DNA of 64,000 nt, from NCBI GenBank assembly GCA_012184525.1, contig WOFQ01000004.1, positions 496,001 through 560,000 of the forward strand, written 5' to 3'. Within the stretch, counting starts at the first letter, position 1, and every line of letters starts with the position of its first letter. Positions 48,883 through 62,310 of the stretch are shown one piece after another. The position numbers and the translations under genes are program-made. The notes under the pieces are model-generated. The model was not told where the DNA came from. It saw only the letters and a program-made list of their open reading frames with translations, and did no database searches. This DNA is from Xenoacremonium recifei (taxonomy: Eukaryota > Ascomycota > Sordariomycetes > Hypocreales > Nectriaceae).

Positions 48883-50793
48883 TTACAGCTTCGAGGCAGG
48901 GCTAGGAGGACCAGCCTTGGTGATCTCGTTGTACAGGAGACTGTGTTGATGTCAGCATAATGATAATACTAGAACGACGATGTGTTGACTTACGTGGTCA
49001 AGAAGTCAGCATAGTCCTCGCCAGTGACCTGGCCGGCAAAGTACTGGGCAGCAAGCTGGAACTTGTTGCCAGGACCGGCCTTGGCGGCGAGCCCATCAGC
49101 ACACTCCTTCAGGAGACGCAGAGCGTAAGCCTTGTCGACACGCTTGCCCTCGGCAGTGATAACTCCATGCTTGGCCCACTGCCAGAGCTGGGATCGAGAG
49201 ACCTCAGCAGTGGCAGCATCCTCCATGAGGAAGTTGATGGGAACGCAGCCAACGCCTCGGATCCAGGCCTCCATGTAGCCCAGACCGATGTTCAGGTTCT
49301 TCTTGATGCCCTCCTCAGTGATGGTGCCGGGGACGTTCATGTTGAGAAGGTCATTCTGAGTGATAACGACATCCTCTCGGAGGATGAAATGCTGGTTGGG
49401 GGTAGGCATGTGCTTGTTGAAGATGTCCACAGCGATGCTGGCAAGGGCGGGATGGGCAACCCAGGTACCATCGTGGCCGGCTCGCACCTCACGGAGCTTG
49501 TCAGCGCGGACGCCCTCCATGGCCTTGTCGTTGGCAGCGGGGTCGTTCTTGATGGGGATTTGAGCGGCCATACCACCCATGGCGTGGACGCCGCGCTTGT
49601 GGCAAGTCTGGATGAGCAGCTTGACGTAAGCATCCATGAAGGGCACGGTCATGGTGACGGCCGAGCGGTCGGGAAGGATGAAGTTGGGGTTGTTGCGGAA
49701 CTTCTTGATGGTGCTGAAGATGTAGTCCCATCGGCCGCAGTTGAGGCCGGAGCTGTGGTCGCGGAGCTCGTAGATGATCTCGTCCATCTCAAAAGCGGCG
49801 AGGATGGTCTCGATCAGGACAGTACCTCGAATGGTGCCCCGGGGCATGCCGATGTAATCTTGGGCAACGTTGAAGACGTCGTTCCAGAGACGGGCCTCAA
49901 GGTGGCTCTCCATCTTGGGCAGGTAGAAGTAAGGACCGAAGCCCTGTGCCTGAGTCTCGAAGGCGTTGTGGAAGAAGTACAGGCCGAAGTCGAACAGAGA
50001 GCCGGACATGGGCTCACCGTCAACAGTGACGTGCTTCTCCTCCAGGTGCCAGCCTCGAGGACGGACAATCAGCGTGGGCAGCTTCTTGTCAGTTCGGAGC
50101 TTGTACTCCTTGGGGCCTTGCTTGAAGTCGATCTGGCGGCGGTTGGCATCGTAGAGGTTGACCTGGCCATTGATCATGTTCTCCCAGGTAGGGGCGCTGG
50201 AATCTAGAGAGGGCCATTAGTATGATAGATTCATAAGAATGTTGATTGCGATTGCGTTGAGCAATGGATGAGTGAGTGGGTGAGCCTATGAGTGAGCTTC
50301 CGCATCTCATGCCCCCTGTGTTGTGGCTGCATGTGATAAGGAGCCCGAACCCACCACCCACATCCCGAAATCCATGCGACTCGGCCCAGCGTATCCCTGC
50401 AGATGAAAATGAAGCAAATCACGGAAACTTACCCTCAAAATCAGCCATATAAGTCCAAACATCGGCATTCAGAGCGTTGACAACCATCTTTCGGTCGGTG
50501 GGGCCGGTGATCTCCACGCGACGGTCGACCAGGCCGGGAGCGGGAACAGCGCCTTTCCAGGTGGCATTCTCGCGGATGTGCTTAGTCTCGGGGAGGAAGT
50601 CGGGCAGAACTCCCCGGTCAAGCTCGGCTTGGCGGACCTTGCGGCGCTCGAGGAGAGCCTTGCGTCGGTCGTTGAAGGAGCGCTGGAGAAGGGCGATGAA
50701 GGCGAGCGCCTCGGGCGTGAGGATCTTGCGGTGGACATCCTCGACCTTGCCAAGGACGGAGACGCCCTGGAGAAGAGCATCGACAGAAGCCAT
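48883..50793 (-). CDS. acuE: Malate synthase, peroxisomal (glyoxylate cycle)
   Basis: Condenses glyoxylate with acetyl-CoA to malate in peroxisomes, allowing growth on acetate and fatty acids. Exons are 50793-50433, 50203-48994 and 48940-48883, with introns of 229 and 53 bases; the product is 542 residues, the usual length of the fungal enzyme. The family signature DHSSGLNCGRWDYIF is at 269-283; the MPRGTIRGTVLIET segment (about 240-253) supplies the conserved active-site Arg. The protein ends in Ser-Lys-Leu, a PTS1 peroxisomal signal, encoded wholly by the 58-base last exon, so its splicing decides targeting. Reading through the last intron would remove SKL. A 415-codon antisense frame over exon 2 is a composition shadow. 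Confidence 0.97.
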
Positions 50794-53103
50794 TGTGATG
50801 TGATGTGAGGCTTTGTGAGATTTGTTTAGGAAGAGATTGAAAGAGAAGAGAAGGAGGCGAGAGTGACGGCGATGGGGGGAGGGTGAAAGCCGGGGCTGGG
50901 TATAATAGAGACTTTCACGTGTCGGCGGTTGGCGGTTGGCGGTTGGTAGCTATGACGGCCGCGTCCGGGCGCTGTCTCAACGGCGATAACGGATCGACGA
51001 CGAGACCGGAGGAGGATGGGGTATAGTCGTGAGCTGGGCTCCTTCGAAGGAAGATAATAAAGGCGTTGAATTCGTAACCGAGTCGTCACAGTGAGGAAGC
51101 AAAAAGCTTTTGGGAAAGTAAAGCAAAAGCAGAAGCAGACAGGATGAGGTCAGAGGGGATCGACCCCAAGTTATATATCAGCCACCCGTCCGAAAGGCTG
51201 TCTTGCTCGCGGCGAGCCCTGGCGAACGAACGGACAGATGCCGAAGCTCCAAAACGGATCCGTGCCGAGACCCCAAACCGCCATCCACCCCCCGATCGTC
51301 GAGGATGCCAACATGACGCCAATGGCATCGCACACAGGCTAAACTCGGCTGGGCGCACAGTACAAGTACAGAGTAGGACCCTGTCAGTCATGTCCGGCGA
51401 TGAACTCTGCCTGCTGGTAGGACCTCGCTCTGGGGAAGGGAGGTATCTTTGAGATATCTTCGAGGCATCTTCGACCGAGAGAACCAAGTACATAGTTTGG
51501 CTGGCCATTGGCTGGCCATTGGCTGCTTGTTGCCCCTGGCCCGTCTCTCGTTCGGCAGCCATCGGTCTGGCTCGGATGGATGGAGCTTCGATGCTGGAGG
51601 CTGGCGATGGCAAAGAGTGTCAGAGCTAGAGTTGAGCTGGCTGGCTGGTATCTTTCGGTTTAGCTAGCTGGACGGCAAAAAGCATGTGCCTCCAGGTCCT
51701 TCCCTTCCATCCCTGCAGCCCATGTGTGAGTGCCTCCTTCTCCATCTCCAACACCAACACCAACACGGTCCGGCCATCGGGCAGGAGCGTCATCGCCCTC
51801 CAAACCCCACCTGCGCCTGCCCTCCAGTGGCCTCCACTGCGACCCCTCCATCGCAGCTGCCGCCGTGACTGGCTGGATTGCTGCTGAGGCAGGTGCGGGG
51901 CTGAGGCTGTTGCCCCCCGTCTCGGGCCTGGGGAGCTTGGGGGAGCCTCCAATTCGAGATTCAGCCCACTACTGCATGATCGCAGCACCATATCCCAGAC
52001 TTATAGGAAGCTGCCGGCCAGCATTGACGAAGCCTTCGAAAACGGTCCAGGCCCTCGCTACTGACGCGAGTGTCTGTCAGGCTATATCACGAACACCGGA
52101 AGTTGTCTTCAATGCCTGCTCTCATCCTGCAATTCGCCTCGCCTGCCACCCAGCGGCCTGGAACCCGCGACAGCCCCTCGGAAGAAGACCGAGACGATCG
52201 AGCCCTGGCCGTTTTTGGCCGGCCTGCCACAACGAAGCCGCCGCGATGACTCCAACTGCCATTGCAATGCCTCGGACGTTGATCGAGCCTCGTGACACTG
52301 CGGAGTACGTGCCTCCGTATGGAGTACCCGAGCTTGACTTCGGTCAATCACCGTTTCCGGGGCTCCAGCACCAGAAGCATTCAGCATTCCAACATGACAC
52401 CTAACCTCGGCTAGAATTAGTAGGCCTGCTATACGGCGTACGGGGACTTTGTGTGTAGCTCGCGGCTCTGCTATCCATTCGATTGCTGGTGTAAATTAAA
52501 GGAAAGCAGCCTAGATAGACCACGACATGGAGGCCGTTGCTCTCCAACTTCTGATATCGCGACTCTCCTCACGACATTCACGAGGGCGGTCCGCACTGGT
52601 ATCCGAAATCGCGGAACACTTGGCATGAGCTCGTCCGAGCTGCCGAATGAGGCCGAAGCTAGAAGCCGATGCAAGACTATTGAGATCCAGGATTCGAAAA
52701 ACCGGTGATGGTGCATGAAGTCAAAACGGAGTTCGCAGTCCGCATACAAAATCTTGCTGACTAAGACAGTTTGGCTCCGATCTCGCCTCGGGGGTCATGA
52801 CAATTTTGTTATTCCATATGGACTTCATGAAAATTGGTCTACTCCTAGAAATCATACAAACTCCTTTTCCCTTTACTAATGAACAATCCAGAGTCATGTT
52901 GACGGCACCCAAGCCTGATCCATTAATACAATCCCGTGTATTATGAAGTCATTAATTTCATCAGCCATGCCTACGAGGTGCCACTCTCCAAGAACAGAGA
53001 CTGGGCACAACGTGCAAGAATAAATGAGAAAATACGAAAGGAGAGTGAGACATTGAGAAGACGGGCTTGCCGTCGACAGGGTGTTGTAATGAGCGAAGGG
53101 CAC
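50794..53103. other. Intergenic region, malate synthase promoter
   Basis: No supported gene. The malate synthase promoter is at the left end. A short tandem of GGCTGGCCATT lies at about 51,500-51,525. The rest shows only short overlapping frames. Confidence 0.5.
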
Positions 53104-56100
53104 TCAGCCCCAAATAGGAACGCCGCGGTAGGACGGCGAATTATAGCTGTGTAGGACGCGGAACGGGGGGTTTTGACCGTATGCAGAACTGTCGCTTACG
53201 ATTCGATTGTGGTAGGCGGTCGGCTGAAGATGCTCTCTGTCCGGAACCCATCTTTCTTGAGGCGGTCTCCGCGTCCAGGTTGGCGAGAGAGCCTGTCCAT
53301 CGGATCTCGACCTCTGATGAGCGGGTCGCTTGAGGTCAGGGTACGGGATAGCGATGCCAGTCTGAATATTTTCTGGACCTTCGTGGCTTCCAGAAGAGCT
53401 TCCTCGATAAGTCGAGCTGTGAGACGACTGTTGGCTGTTGATGCTCTCATGGCTCCTGTTCGTCTCCTGTGGTGAGTGTTGCATTGGTGGCACCACTGGC
53501 GCCGAGCGAGCTCGCCCGGGTGAAGGTGTCCGAAGATTCTTAAGGCTGCGAGTGCGCATGCTGACGGGAGGTGGTGTTTTGCCCTTCCTCAAGTGAGCCA
53601 ACTCTGGCACGACTGTTGGGCTAAGTGGCCAGTCCGCGTCAGTGACGTCTGGGGCAGACCTCTGTGTCTTCAGAGGAGGTATTTGCCTGCCGTTTCGTCG
53701 TTCCATTGGCCGAGCTTTCGTCAAAGTCTTTCCACGCAATGGTGACGCTACAGGCGATTGATCGTCTGGAATTGCGGTAATGGCTTGATCAAACGCGCTC
53801 TTGCCTAAGCTTCGTTGGACTGAATCCAAGCCTGACGCATTGGCTTCTGAGTCGAGAATAACCTCTGGACCTGCCGAGTCTAAGACGTCCTTCTCGAGAG
53901 GTTGAGTTTGGAGTGTTGGTACGCTGGGCTTTCTCGAAGGTAGGATGTTGGCCTTGACTTGTGAAAGCGATCGTGACAACGAATGAAGAGACCGTTTTCG
54001 CGATGCACTTGGTCGAGGTGTGGACACTTTGATTGTCGTCTCCTCATGGACCGGGGCTGCTTCGGCTGTTTGCAGCATATCCGTGCTTCCCACACTTAGA
54101 ATCGTCCTCAGTGTTTCTTTGCTAGTCTTCCCGTTGAGAGAGCTCTGATGGGACGAGGGAGCTTTGGGTTTGTGTCGCCTCCTTCGTTCTCCATTGTATC
54201 GAACGTCCACAGGCTTCTGCCTTGAAGAGCTGGTCGGAACCCCAGGAGAGATCTCATCTTCTCGGCCAACACTGAGAAGTCGGCGTAGTCTGCCGTGTGA
54301 TGACACTTTTTTCACGCCCTCATTTCTATTGGACATGCCATCAGTAGGTAGGGGTACAGCTGTCGTTGAATCAGAGAAGTCGCTGGTTCTGAACGAGCCT
54401 GAATCGCGACTCTTGCTTGACCTCAACACGGGGATCCGATTCATGGTGCCACGAGCTAGAGAATGTAACGAGGACTGGCGGGCCGGAACAGCAGGAGGGG
54501 CATCTTTGACAGGCGGAGGTGGCGGTGGAGGGAGCTCGCTCTTCGACCTATCATGTTTCAAAGCCCTTTGGCGATTGCTGAACGATGGGACTGAGGACCG
54601 GCGCTCAGGGCTTAGCGAAGCCGCCTTCTCGGAAAAGATTTGGCCCCCATCTCTAGAAGTCTTCTTCGCGCTCTGTGTTGACCGGAGGGAAACGTTCGAA
54701 CTATACCCGCTGTCTGCTTTGCAGAGAGTCTGTCGGGAGGTCTCAGAGGAGGGACTTGAGACAAAGCCGCTGTCAGATCGAGCGAGGGTCGTTGTCTTCT
54801 TGTGTTCGACGTCCTGGTTGACTCGTTCTGGATTTGCCTTCGCGTTGGGGTCATCCTTGACGTTGAGGACTTCGTTACTATAGTATTCACCTCCACCGGA
54901 ACCACTTTGGTCGAAAAGGCCATCCTCCTCCGCAATTCGTTTTGAGGTTGAAGAGACGGAGATATTCCTTGACGTAACAGGAGCCTCCTCTACCGAAGCA
55001 AACCGCAATGGCGTGTTGTCGGAAATCGAGACCATGTCAGGCTTGGTATTCTTGGTCTCGCTGCTGAATTCCAAGGTCGTGGTTTGCATTGCGGCAGGCG
55101 AGGCAAATTTAGAGAAGAGCTTCCGAGAAGTCATATGCAAAACATCGTCGTCTTCTGCTTCTGAGTTTTCCGTCGACTCCTTTGCACACGGAGATCGCTG
55201 CAGCCCAAAATATCCAGGTACGGCAGTCGGCGTATGCATGCCTTTATCCGATCCAAGCTCGCCTGGTTTTTCATGCCGTGGCGTCAGATCTGGTGCTCCA
55301 TTGGTGATTCGCAGTGAGCCAAACTTCATCCCTCCCAGCTGCTTATACTCAGCATCGGATGGTGTCTGGACCCGTATAGGGACATCGAGATCAATTTGAA
55401 CTGGAGGCATCGACATCCGCCTGGCAAACAGAGACTCAATAGAATTTTGACGTGATATGCTGGGAGTTGTCGGAAGGCTGTTACGAAAACCCGAACGGGC
55501 TGATATTCGTTGGATCGCTTGTTCGTCACGCGTTGCGACGCCAGGTGTCCGAATCATGGAGCGTCTGCGCATAGGCCGGTAGAGCGATACTTCTGAGTTC
55601 GAGCGACTCACGGGACTGCTACTAGCTTGGTGTGGATGAGAGCTCTTCCAAGTGTTCTCGGTCACATCGGGGTCTTTGAAGCTTCTCGATCTCTCCATCC
55701 CGGATGAAGGATTTGGGTGAGTGGGAATCTCTTGGTTCAACAAGAAGCGTTGAAACTCATAAGTACTCATATCATAATTGATAGAACCGCGCTTCCCATT
55801 TGCTTGCATACTATCAAGAATGTCAGTATCGTATATAGTAGTCAAGGTATGCTACATACCTCTCAGCTCTTCTGAGTGGTCTCGGGAAGCCTTCTTGAGG
55901 TACCGAGCCAGACCTGGAAGAGCGATCGCTAGATCTAGACCCTGGAGCACCACGACTCGACCTCCTCAGTGGTTCACCAGGGTGCAATAACTCAGGATCG
56001 CCTGCACCGATCGAGGATTTCCGACCATGTCTAGACCCATGACTGATCTGCACTCGAGATGCAACTTCATCGCCCAGAACAGCAACACCAACACCCGACG

Positions 56101-56314
56101 TCAACGACTCGTTTGATAGTTGAGCTGCCGTGGCGCCTGGCAAAGAGCCAACGAGATATGAGTTGGAATAACGACCATGATTGTGCGTTGGGAGAATGCT
56201 GTGGCTCGACAGACCGGCTGTCGGTGTCGGCGTCGGAAGGGCATCATATCCCACACGAGCCTTGGTGAGCTTCTGAGGCTTGCGAGGAGCCTCAGTGGAA
56301 TTGTTATTACCCAT
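53104..56314 (-). CDS. Large disordered protein with N-myristoylation signal, function unknown
   Basis: I do not recognise a named family. Exon 1 is 56314-55860 and exon 2 is 55810-53104, with a 49-base intron (GTATGT donor, GATAG acceptor) splitting a Ser codon; 1053 residues. The start MGNNNS fits N-myristoylation (Gly2, Ser6), so membrane attachment is likely. The rest is Ser/Arg/Pro-rich with many RxxS sites (RRRSM, RQNSIES, RKRSLHSLSRSLS) and no globular domain seen. A seven-proline run (579-585) is followed by PPAVPAR, a possible SH3 ligand. Two DSG-phi-X-S motifs lie at 498-503 and 518-523. Upstream frames on the minus strand to about 56.6 kb look like leader. A scaffold or signalling role at the cell cortex is a guess from these features alone. 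Confidence 0.8.
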
Positions 56315-59300
56315 GAGGCTGGAGATGTCGCCGGTGAAGCTGAGAGCACAAGCTCAGCAGTTCGACGTAGCGGTAGATGAAGGGCCAGACCGAGTACTGA
56401 TGCCCGAAGAGGCGCAGGCTCGAGCTCCCTTGGCCAGCTGATGGGGTGCTAGACCGAAGTTGAAACCGCCATGCCGCAGATCTCCTGCTTCGCTTAGATG
56501 CTCGCCTGGCCTGCCCCGAGGTTTCGAGCAAAGCATGGGATCTCTAGAAATGTTGACAATGAATACAGGCAACACTTCGAGCGTGTAGAAGGGAAAGAGG
56601 AGGTGAGGGAAGGCTGGGAGTTCACTGGAGGTGGAGATGACCAGGTTTAAAATCCATGTCCAAGGTTCTAGGCGAGGAGAGGGGTGTGTGAGCCTATGAG
56701 GGGGGGGAGAAGTTCAAGGCCTGACCAGATGAGACCAGGCCCGGGGGTCTTGCTTGGATGGACCTCCAATCCGGTGAATAACCAGACAAAACAGGGCTTG
56801 GGCAGGCTGCACGTCTATGCGTCTAGAACTAAGTTGGGCGGCGAGCTGAAAAGCTGACGGCCGGCTGCGTGAAACGAGAGGCGCTGATGTAAAGTTGACG
56901 ATCCGCGGGCACCACGGCGCCAAACCTTGCACAGCAATCCGGCTCAGGTGGCAGCTGGTCTTGCAGCCGCCGCATGCACTAACAGGAGGGATGGATGGAT
57001 GGATGGGAGCGAGCGGCTGCTGCATGTCACCAACGCTCAGCGCATGCTGCCCAGCTGAGACATATGGATGGCCGGGCCGCAGCCAGCCAGAAAGCCATGG
57101 CGATCGCTACCCCGGGAGGCCGCTGGCAAACCACCGAATCGGGGCCGGCGACTGCTTCAGGCCACCTGCACGGCGTCCCGAGAGGAGCGGGATCATGGGC
57201 CAATGGGATGCAGCTTCGCAGCCGCCGACTGGAATGCTGGACGAGGCAAAACGAGAATCAGCATCTCAGCCTCGGATGCGGATTTCATGAGCCGTTGTCG
57301 AGACAGGAAGTGATGGTCTTGGGGATCTTCGGAGGGGGGTTATTGCAGGGGCGAGGCAATCGACCAGATCTCCCACTAACAAGCAGCTCCCGCGGAGCAT
57401 TTACAGAACAGGCATGAAGAGCAGCAGCAGCTAATTAACGCCCTGGAAGACAGCTCCTCCGTGCAACGACGCCCTCTGTTGCACCGCCGCCAGCTCGCAG
57501 CTATCCGAACGCCCAGCCCGTCAGGCTGCAGGCGAAGCCCCCCGATAGAAGCAGCAAACAATCGATCCCTCACTCATCATGGTGCAATGCCTTCCGCCGC
57601 CGGTTCCACTCCCATATCTGGCGGCGGATGTGGTGGAGTGTTTCAGATGTCCAACATACGAGGCCCGGGTCAAGCTCTCCGGCTTTACCGTGAAACGGGC
57701 AATGATGTAAGACGGAGCAGCAACGCAGTGCAGTGCCTCTTCGTGTCTGCCAGAGATGAGCTTTAGGGCCTGGATTTTGCATCGTTGTCGAAGCGAGATG
57801 TCACGTTCGTCTAGGCGAAACACACCGCATGGTAGTCGCTCACTCACCGAGCAATGTCATTGGGAGCGGCTGCAAACGGGATCTCGATGAAGTCGCGAGG
57901 ATCTGCATGCAATCGCCATGTCTCGGGGATTTGAAGATGAATGCTTTGATGAATTTCACGTTCACTGCTATTCGGGTCGATGATGAGTCTCGGGATGACG
58001 TCGCGGTTCCGTTTGTGGGGGAAAGGGCCCGATTCATGGACTAGTTTCTGTAGCGAAACCCAAAGACCTGGGATCGTCTTGACGCTGGAATGTCTGAACT
58101 TGTGTTTCATGTTATAGAAATGCTCATCGTCATGACAATTTCCAGCCCTGCTTTACTGATCAAAGGGCAGAGGTGGTTATGCAGGGGTTGGTTCTACCCG
58201 AACCAAAGTCCTTCCCAGCGTCATTAATTGCATGCGCTCATTCGCAGTTCATAATAGTAATGCCAGTCTTCCAGGTTCTAATCTTATTTTGATTGCGCGT
58301 TCAATGGCTATGTGAACAAGAGCAGGTAAGGAAGACCTCAAGAATAAGAAAGAACTCATCGAAGCAGCTTCGCGGTGTGATTTCATCCGGAGGTGTCCTG
58401 CAGCGTGGCCAATGTTAAGATACGGGTCTGTTCTTCTCCTCGAATTCATCGACAATGCAATGCAACTCGGCTCAGGCCTTTTCATGGAATGATCAGCACA
58501 TCTCGGGCTTCGGCTCGATTGTCTCTCGGGTCCTGGAATCGACGAAGTCTTCAACTGCTTTACACATGAGGTCGATGTGTAAAAAATAATAAATTTACCC
58601 GGTCAGAAGGCTATCTAAACAATTTGAAAGGAACTGCTCATGAATCCTGCGGCATTGTTGAACAGAGGCCAAGTTAGGCCTGAGGTCTTGTAACTGTATG
58701 AGTCTAGTAATGTTCAACTCAAAAATAACTCAGCACGAGAGCCAGGACATATACCATTATGGAGTGAGATCATGAGCCAACTTTGTACTCATGACCCGCG
58801 TGGCCTGTACCATGGTTCACGCGTACCAAACTCGCCGCCATCTTATCATTGTCTCGGTCCTTGCCGCCATATATCCAGAACGTCAGTCATGTTTCTCGTC
58901 TCTGTTGACACGTGTATCGCCTCAAACATATTTCATTCTTTGTTCAGCCAAATCCAGCTGCTCAGTCTTCTCAGCCTCTCCGACAAGTGGCAGATTGATC
59001 CAACAATCATATCGACGAGGTATGGCGCCACCATCTCATTCATAAAGGAGGATACTAAGATTTTTGAACCTTTCCAATTGTATAATAGGAAATGTTGGCG
59101 AGCTCATTTGGGCTCCTAACACAACACACGGTCGGTTGAGTGTAGGTCTCCTTCAAGTGCGAAAGACTCATTTAGTTGTGAGACCTCGACTTAATTAAAA
59201 CGGTGTTTGAGCGGTCCCATATCCTTGTGAAGTATATTGAAAAATATATTCAAGTGTAGAATCTTACTGTTTATCTACGGCGAAAGGGCACCACGCAACA

Positions 59301-62300
59301 TGTGTCAACTCGGCTTTTTCTCCTTCCCCTCTTGACTGGCTGTTAAGCATCGTTGAGATGACTCAGGTTTGGCTTGTTTGTTCTCGAGTTTGGCAGTGCC
59401 TATCGATGCATATACTTTCCCTCTTTTCATCGTTTGTGTCGTTGAGTCTTGTCGGGTAGACTTATACCTTGACTCATAGATGTATTTGACTCATCGCAGT
59501 TAATAAGCAGGTACAGAGTGAGAATTAAGTAGTTAAGGCCTAGACTGTATGAGACCTTGTTCAAACCCTTACTCATATGAGACTTTTTGTTGGAGGTTTA
59601 CGTCCGGGTAAAAATACTTCCTTTCGGGTTGTTTGCAAAATTGTCCTTCGTTGGTCACTTTAGTAGATCATTTTGACAGTCTACTCGGCTCGCACGGTAA
59701 ATTTTTTCGGTGTATATTGGTATTGTATGTATGTCTAGTGCTAGAGGCCGATTTTTCGAGAAGGTTCGAAATGGAGGGTATCCAAGTAATAGCGAGGGAG
59801 AAGGGGCTAGAAAAAAGTCCACCTTGCCAGACCAGCGAGGAATTTTCATTCCTCAGACCAAAGGTGATATCGTGAACCTAAAATGATGCAGATGAATCGA
59901 CAAATGGAATATTGCCGCACAGACAGGTCTGAAAATGTACGAGCTATGAAATACTCCCGGGTAGGAGATTAGGGGTGTGGGCTGTAAAGCCATCCGACAT
60001 TCAGTGCATGAGAATGAATAACTTGTTGTCGACGACCCACTACCCATTATTACTTTTTCAGTGATCAAACATTGATTCACGTGAATTCTGAAGGTAGACT
60101 TGAGTGTTGGTAGCATGGCCGACAGCAGTGTCAGCGCAGGTATTCGTTCACTTGAAACACGGATACTTTATCCTAGGCACTGTAACGAACCACGTCGCTT
60201 GGGAGCTCGAAGGATGAGTGTATACTTGCAACATTTCTGTCAACTTGTGACAGACCACTCTGGAGACTGACGTACAACTTCTAGTTAATCTCATATAGGG
60301 ATTATGACGACAAGGCAGAGGTTCAACTGTCACTTTTAGAATATGTCAGGATGACACCGAGCTTTGTCTGGTCGCATGACAGTTGAGGCTGATCCCGTGC
60401 TGGATTATTTCGATTAACATGCCGCTGCAACGGTGTGACGTCGGGTCTGGCTGGGGTGGTAGGGATGGCAGATGGGTCATTAGGAGAGGCCTGATATGGC
60501 CAGAGCACAGCCTCACAGCCCCAACCGATCAATAGAAGGGATGGCCAATAACAGGTTGACGCTACGTTGCTTGAGAACAAGAATGACTGGAATGCAGCAT
60601 TGAAAGGATCCAGGGACCTTAACGGCTGTGAAGATAGTGCGCCGCGTGATGCGGGAGCACTAAGAAACTGAGGGGAGCCTAATCCAACGCGGAGAGCTGT
60701 GATGTCTTGGCACCGGCGAACCGTCCAGAGAACGGACATGGAAGACCAGAGAATCAGGTCAGAAGCTTGGTCTTGGAGGCTGGAAACAAGGTTGGTGCGA
60801 AGATCAAATGCCTGTCTGCCAGTGATCTTGCAAAGCGCATCGCCAAGTGCAACCAGGAATCTGCAATACCACCACAGAGGATGGGTCCCAAGACCCCCTT
60901 TGAGACAGGTTCTATTTTGGGTGCACCCTCTTTGAGCCTTGCCATGGCATCCCCTCCCATCCATGCCCAGCTTTGATACTGCTCCTGGCGTGTCGGACAC
61001 TTGGGCGAGTTCCACGGAGAGTCGGTAGCCCTGGAATACCTTATTTTTAATTCTTATTTCTTCCATGAATTGGGTCCCTTTGTGTGGGTTTGATGGAGTC
61101 CGGCTTCTTGTTGATTGTTTTTTTCCTTTGCACGCGTCGTACGTCGGCTAGGGCGAGCCGTCCATCCCAACCCTGATGCCTTACGCAAGCCCGACCCCAT
61201 ACTTCATATCTGAGGAATACCTTGTTCTGATACAGGAGAAACGCTGCTTTTGCGCGGACTGCCATCTGCAAGCCGGCCTCCTGCAGATGATGAGCTGACG
61301 GAGGCCACTCGTTGTTTGTTCACAGGGGAGCTCTCCGGCAGTTCTGGCAGCCAGCGCGGCCCCGGCCGGTGCCATGTGGTAAGCATAAAGACCAGAGAAA
61401 GCGCTGGATCACTCGACGTCTGGAATCGGTTCGCCCTGTAACTCGCCCCCAACCGCAGGGGGGCTGTGCGTTGTCCGTCCAAACTGGCCATGATGGAGGG
61501 ATGGATCATCTGAAAATTCAAGCTGCAGGGAGCACAGGTGGGGAATCCAGAAGTCCCGGGCCAATGGGGGCAGCAGATGGCGGTCCAGAAGTCCCGTCGA
61601 AGCCGCTGTGAGCCCAGCGTCCGCGGGTTTTCCACGGTGACTCTACAGCGCGCTCAGGGCCTTTGTGCGCTGGAAGTGCACTGAAGCGCCCCCCAACAGC
61701 GGCCTTAGCGCCTTGTCTCGACCTTCGGAGGCCCCAGAGGCCCGTGACTGGACCCTTGTTCGAGGTTGGCGTCAGCAGGATACGAGCCCACCGCATGCCT
61801 GGAAGCCGGGATGGTCTCCCCATTCCTTTACCTTCCACGATAAAAGTCTCTCTCAACACCCTCACGACTCCTCGTGACTCCTTCGTTTGACCCCTTCCTT
61901 TTCCTTTTCTATCGTTTAGCCGCTTTCTCTTTCTCTTCAACAATCAACCAACCGCCTTCCTCTCGTTCCACAGCACCCGCCCAGTAAACGATTGCGGATT
62001 CTTTGTCACCTTCGCTCGCTGCACTTCGCGTCTGCCCTCCTGAACGGGTGATACCCAATCAGCAGTCCATCGATTCACCGACTCGGCAGGCGTTTCATCG
62101 TCCAGCACAGGCGCTTTCATGCGTTGAGGCCCCTTGCTGCGCCATCGAACAATAATATCTAGGACCAGCCGACCGAGAGCATCCTTTCCCATCGAATCCG
62201 AACTTGTTTTGTCCTTCTTCCCTTTGGCATTCTGCCTCAGGTGTATTTTTTCTTTCCCCCTGTACTTCCACCCTCATAATACCACTGGTCACTCGACCAC

Positions 62301-62310
62301 AACCACAACA
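56315..62310. other. Large region without a supported gene
   Basis: The left end is the promoter of the myristoylated protein gene, and a (GGAT)n run lies at about 56988-57006. From about 58.0 to 60.3 kb the sequence is AT-rich with only short frames. A 248-codon minus-strand frame at 61066-60323 has no recognisable domain and is not called as a gene. From about 61,840 on the plus strand becomes pyrimidine-rich, likely the leader of the next gene. Confidence 0.5.

Noticed and set aside
48960..50207. 415-codon plus-strand open frame
   Set aside because: It is antisense to exon 2 of malate synthase, whose protein is unmistakable; the frame is open because of codon bias.
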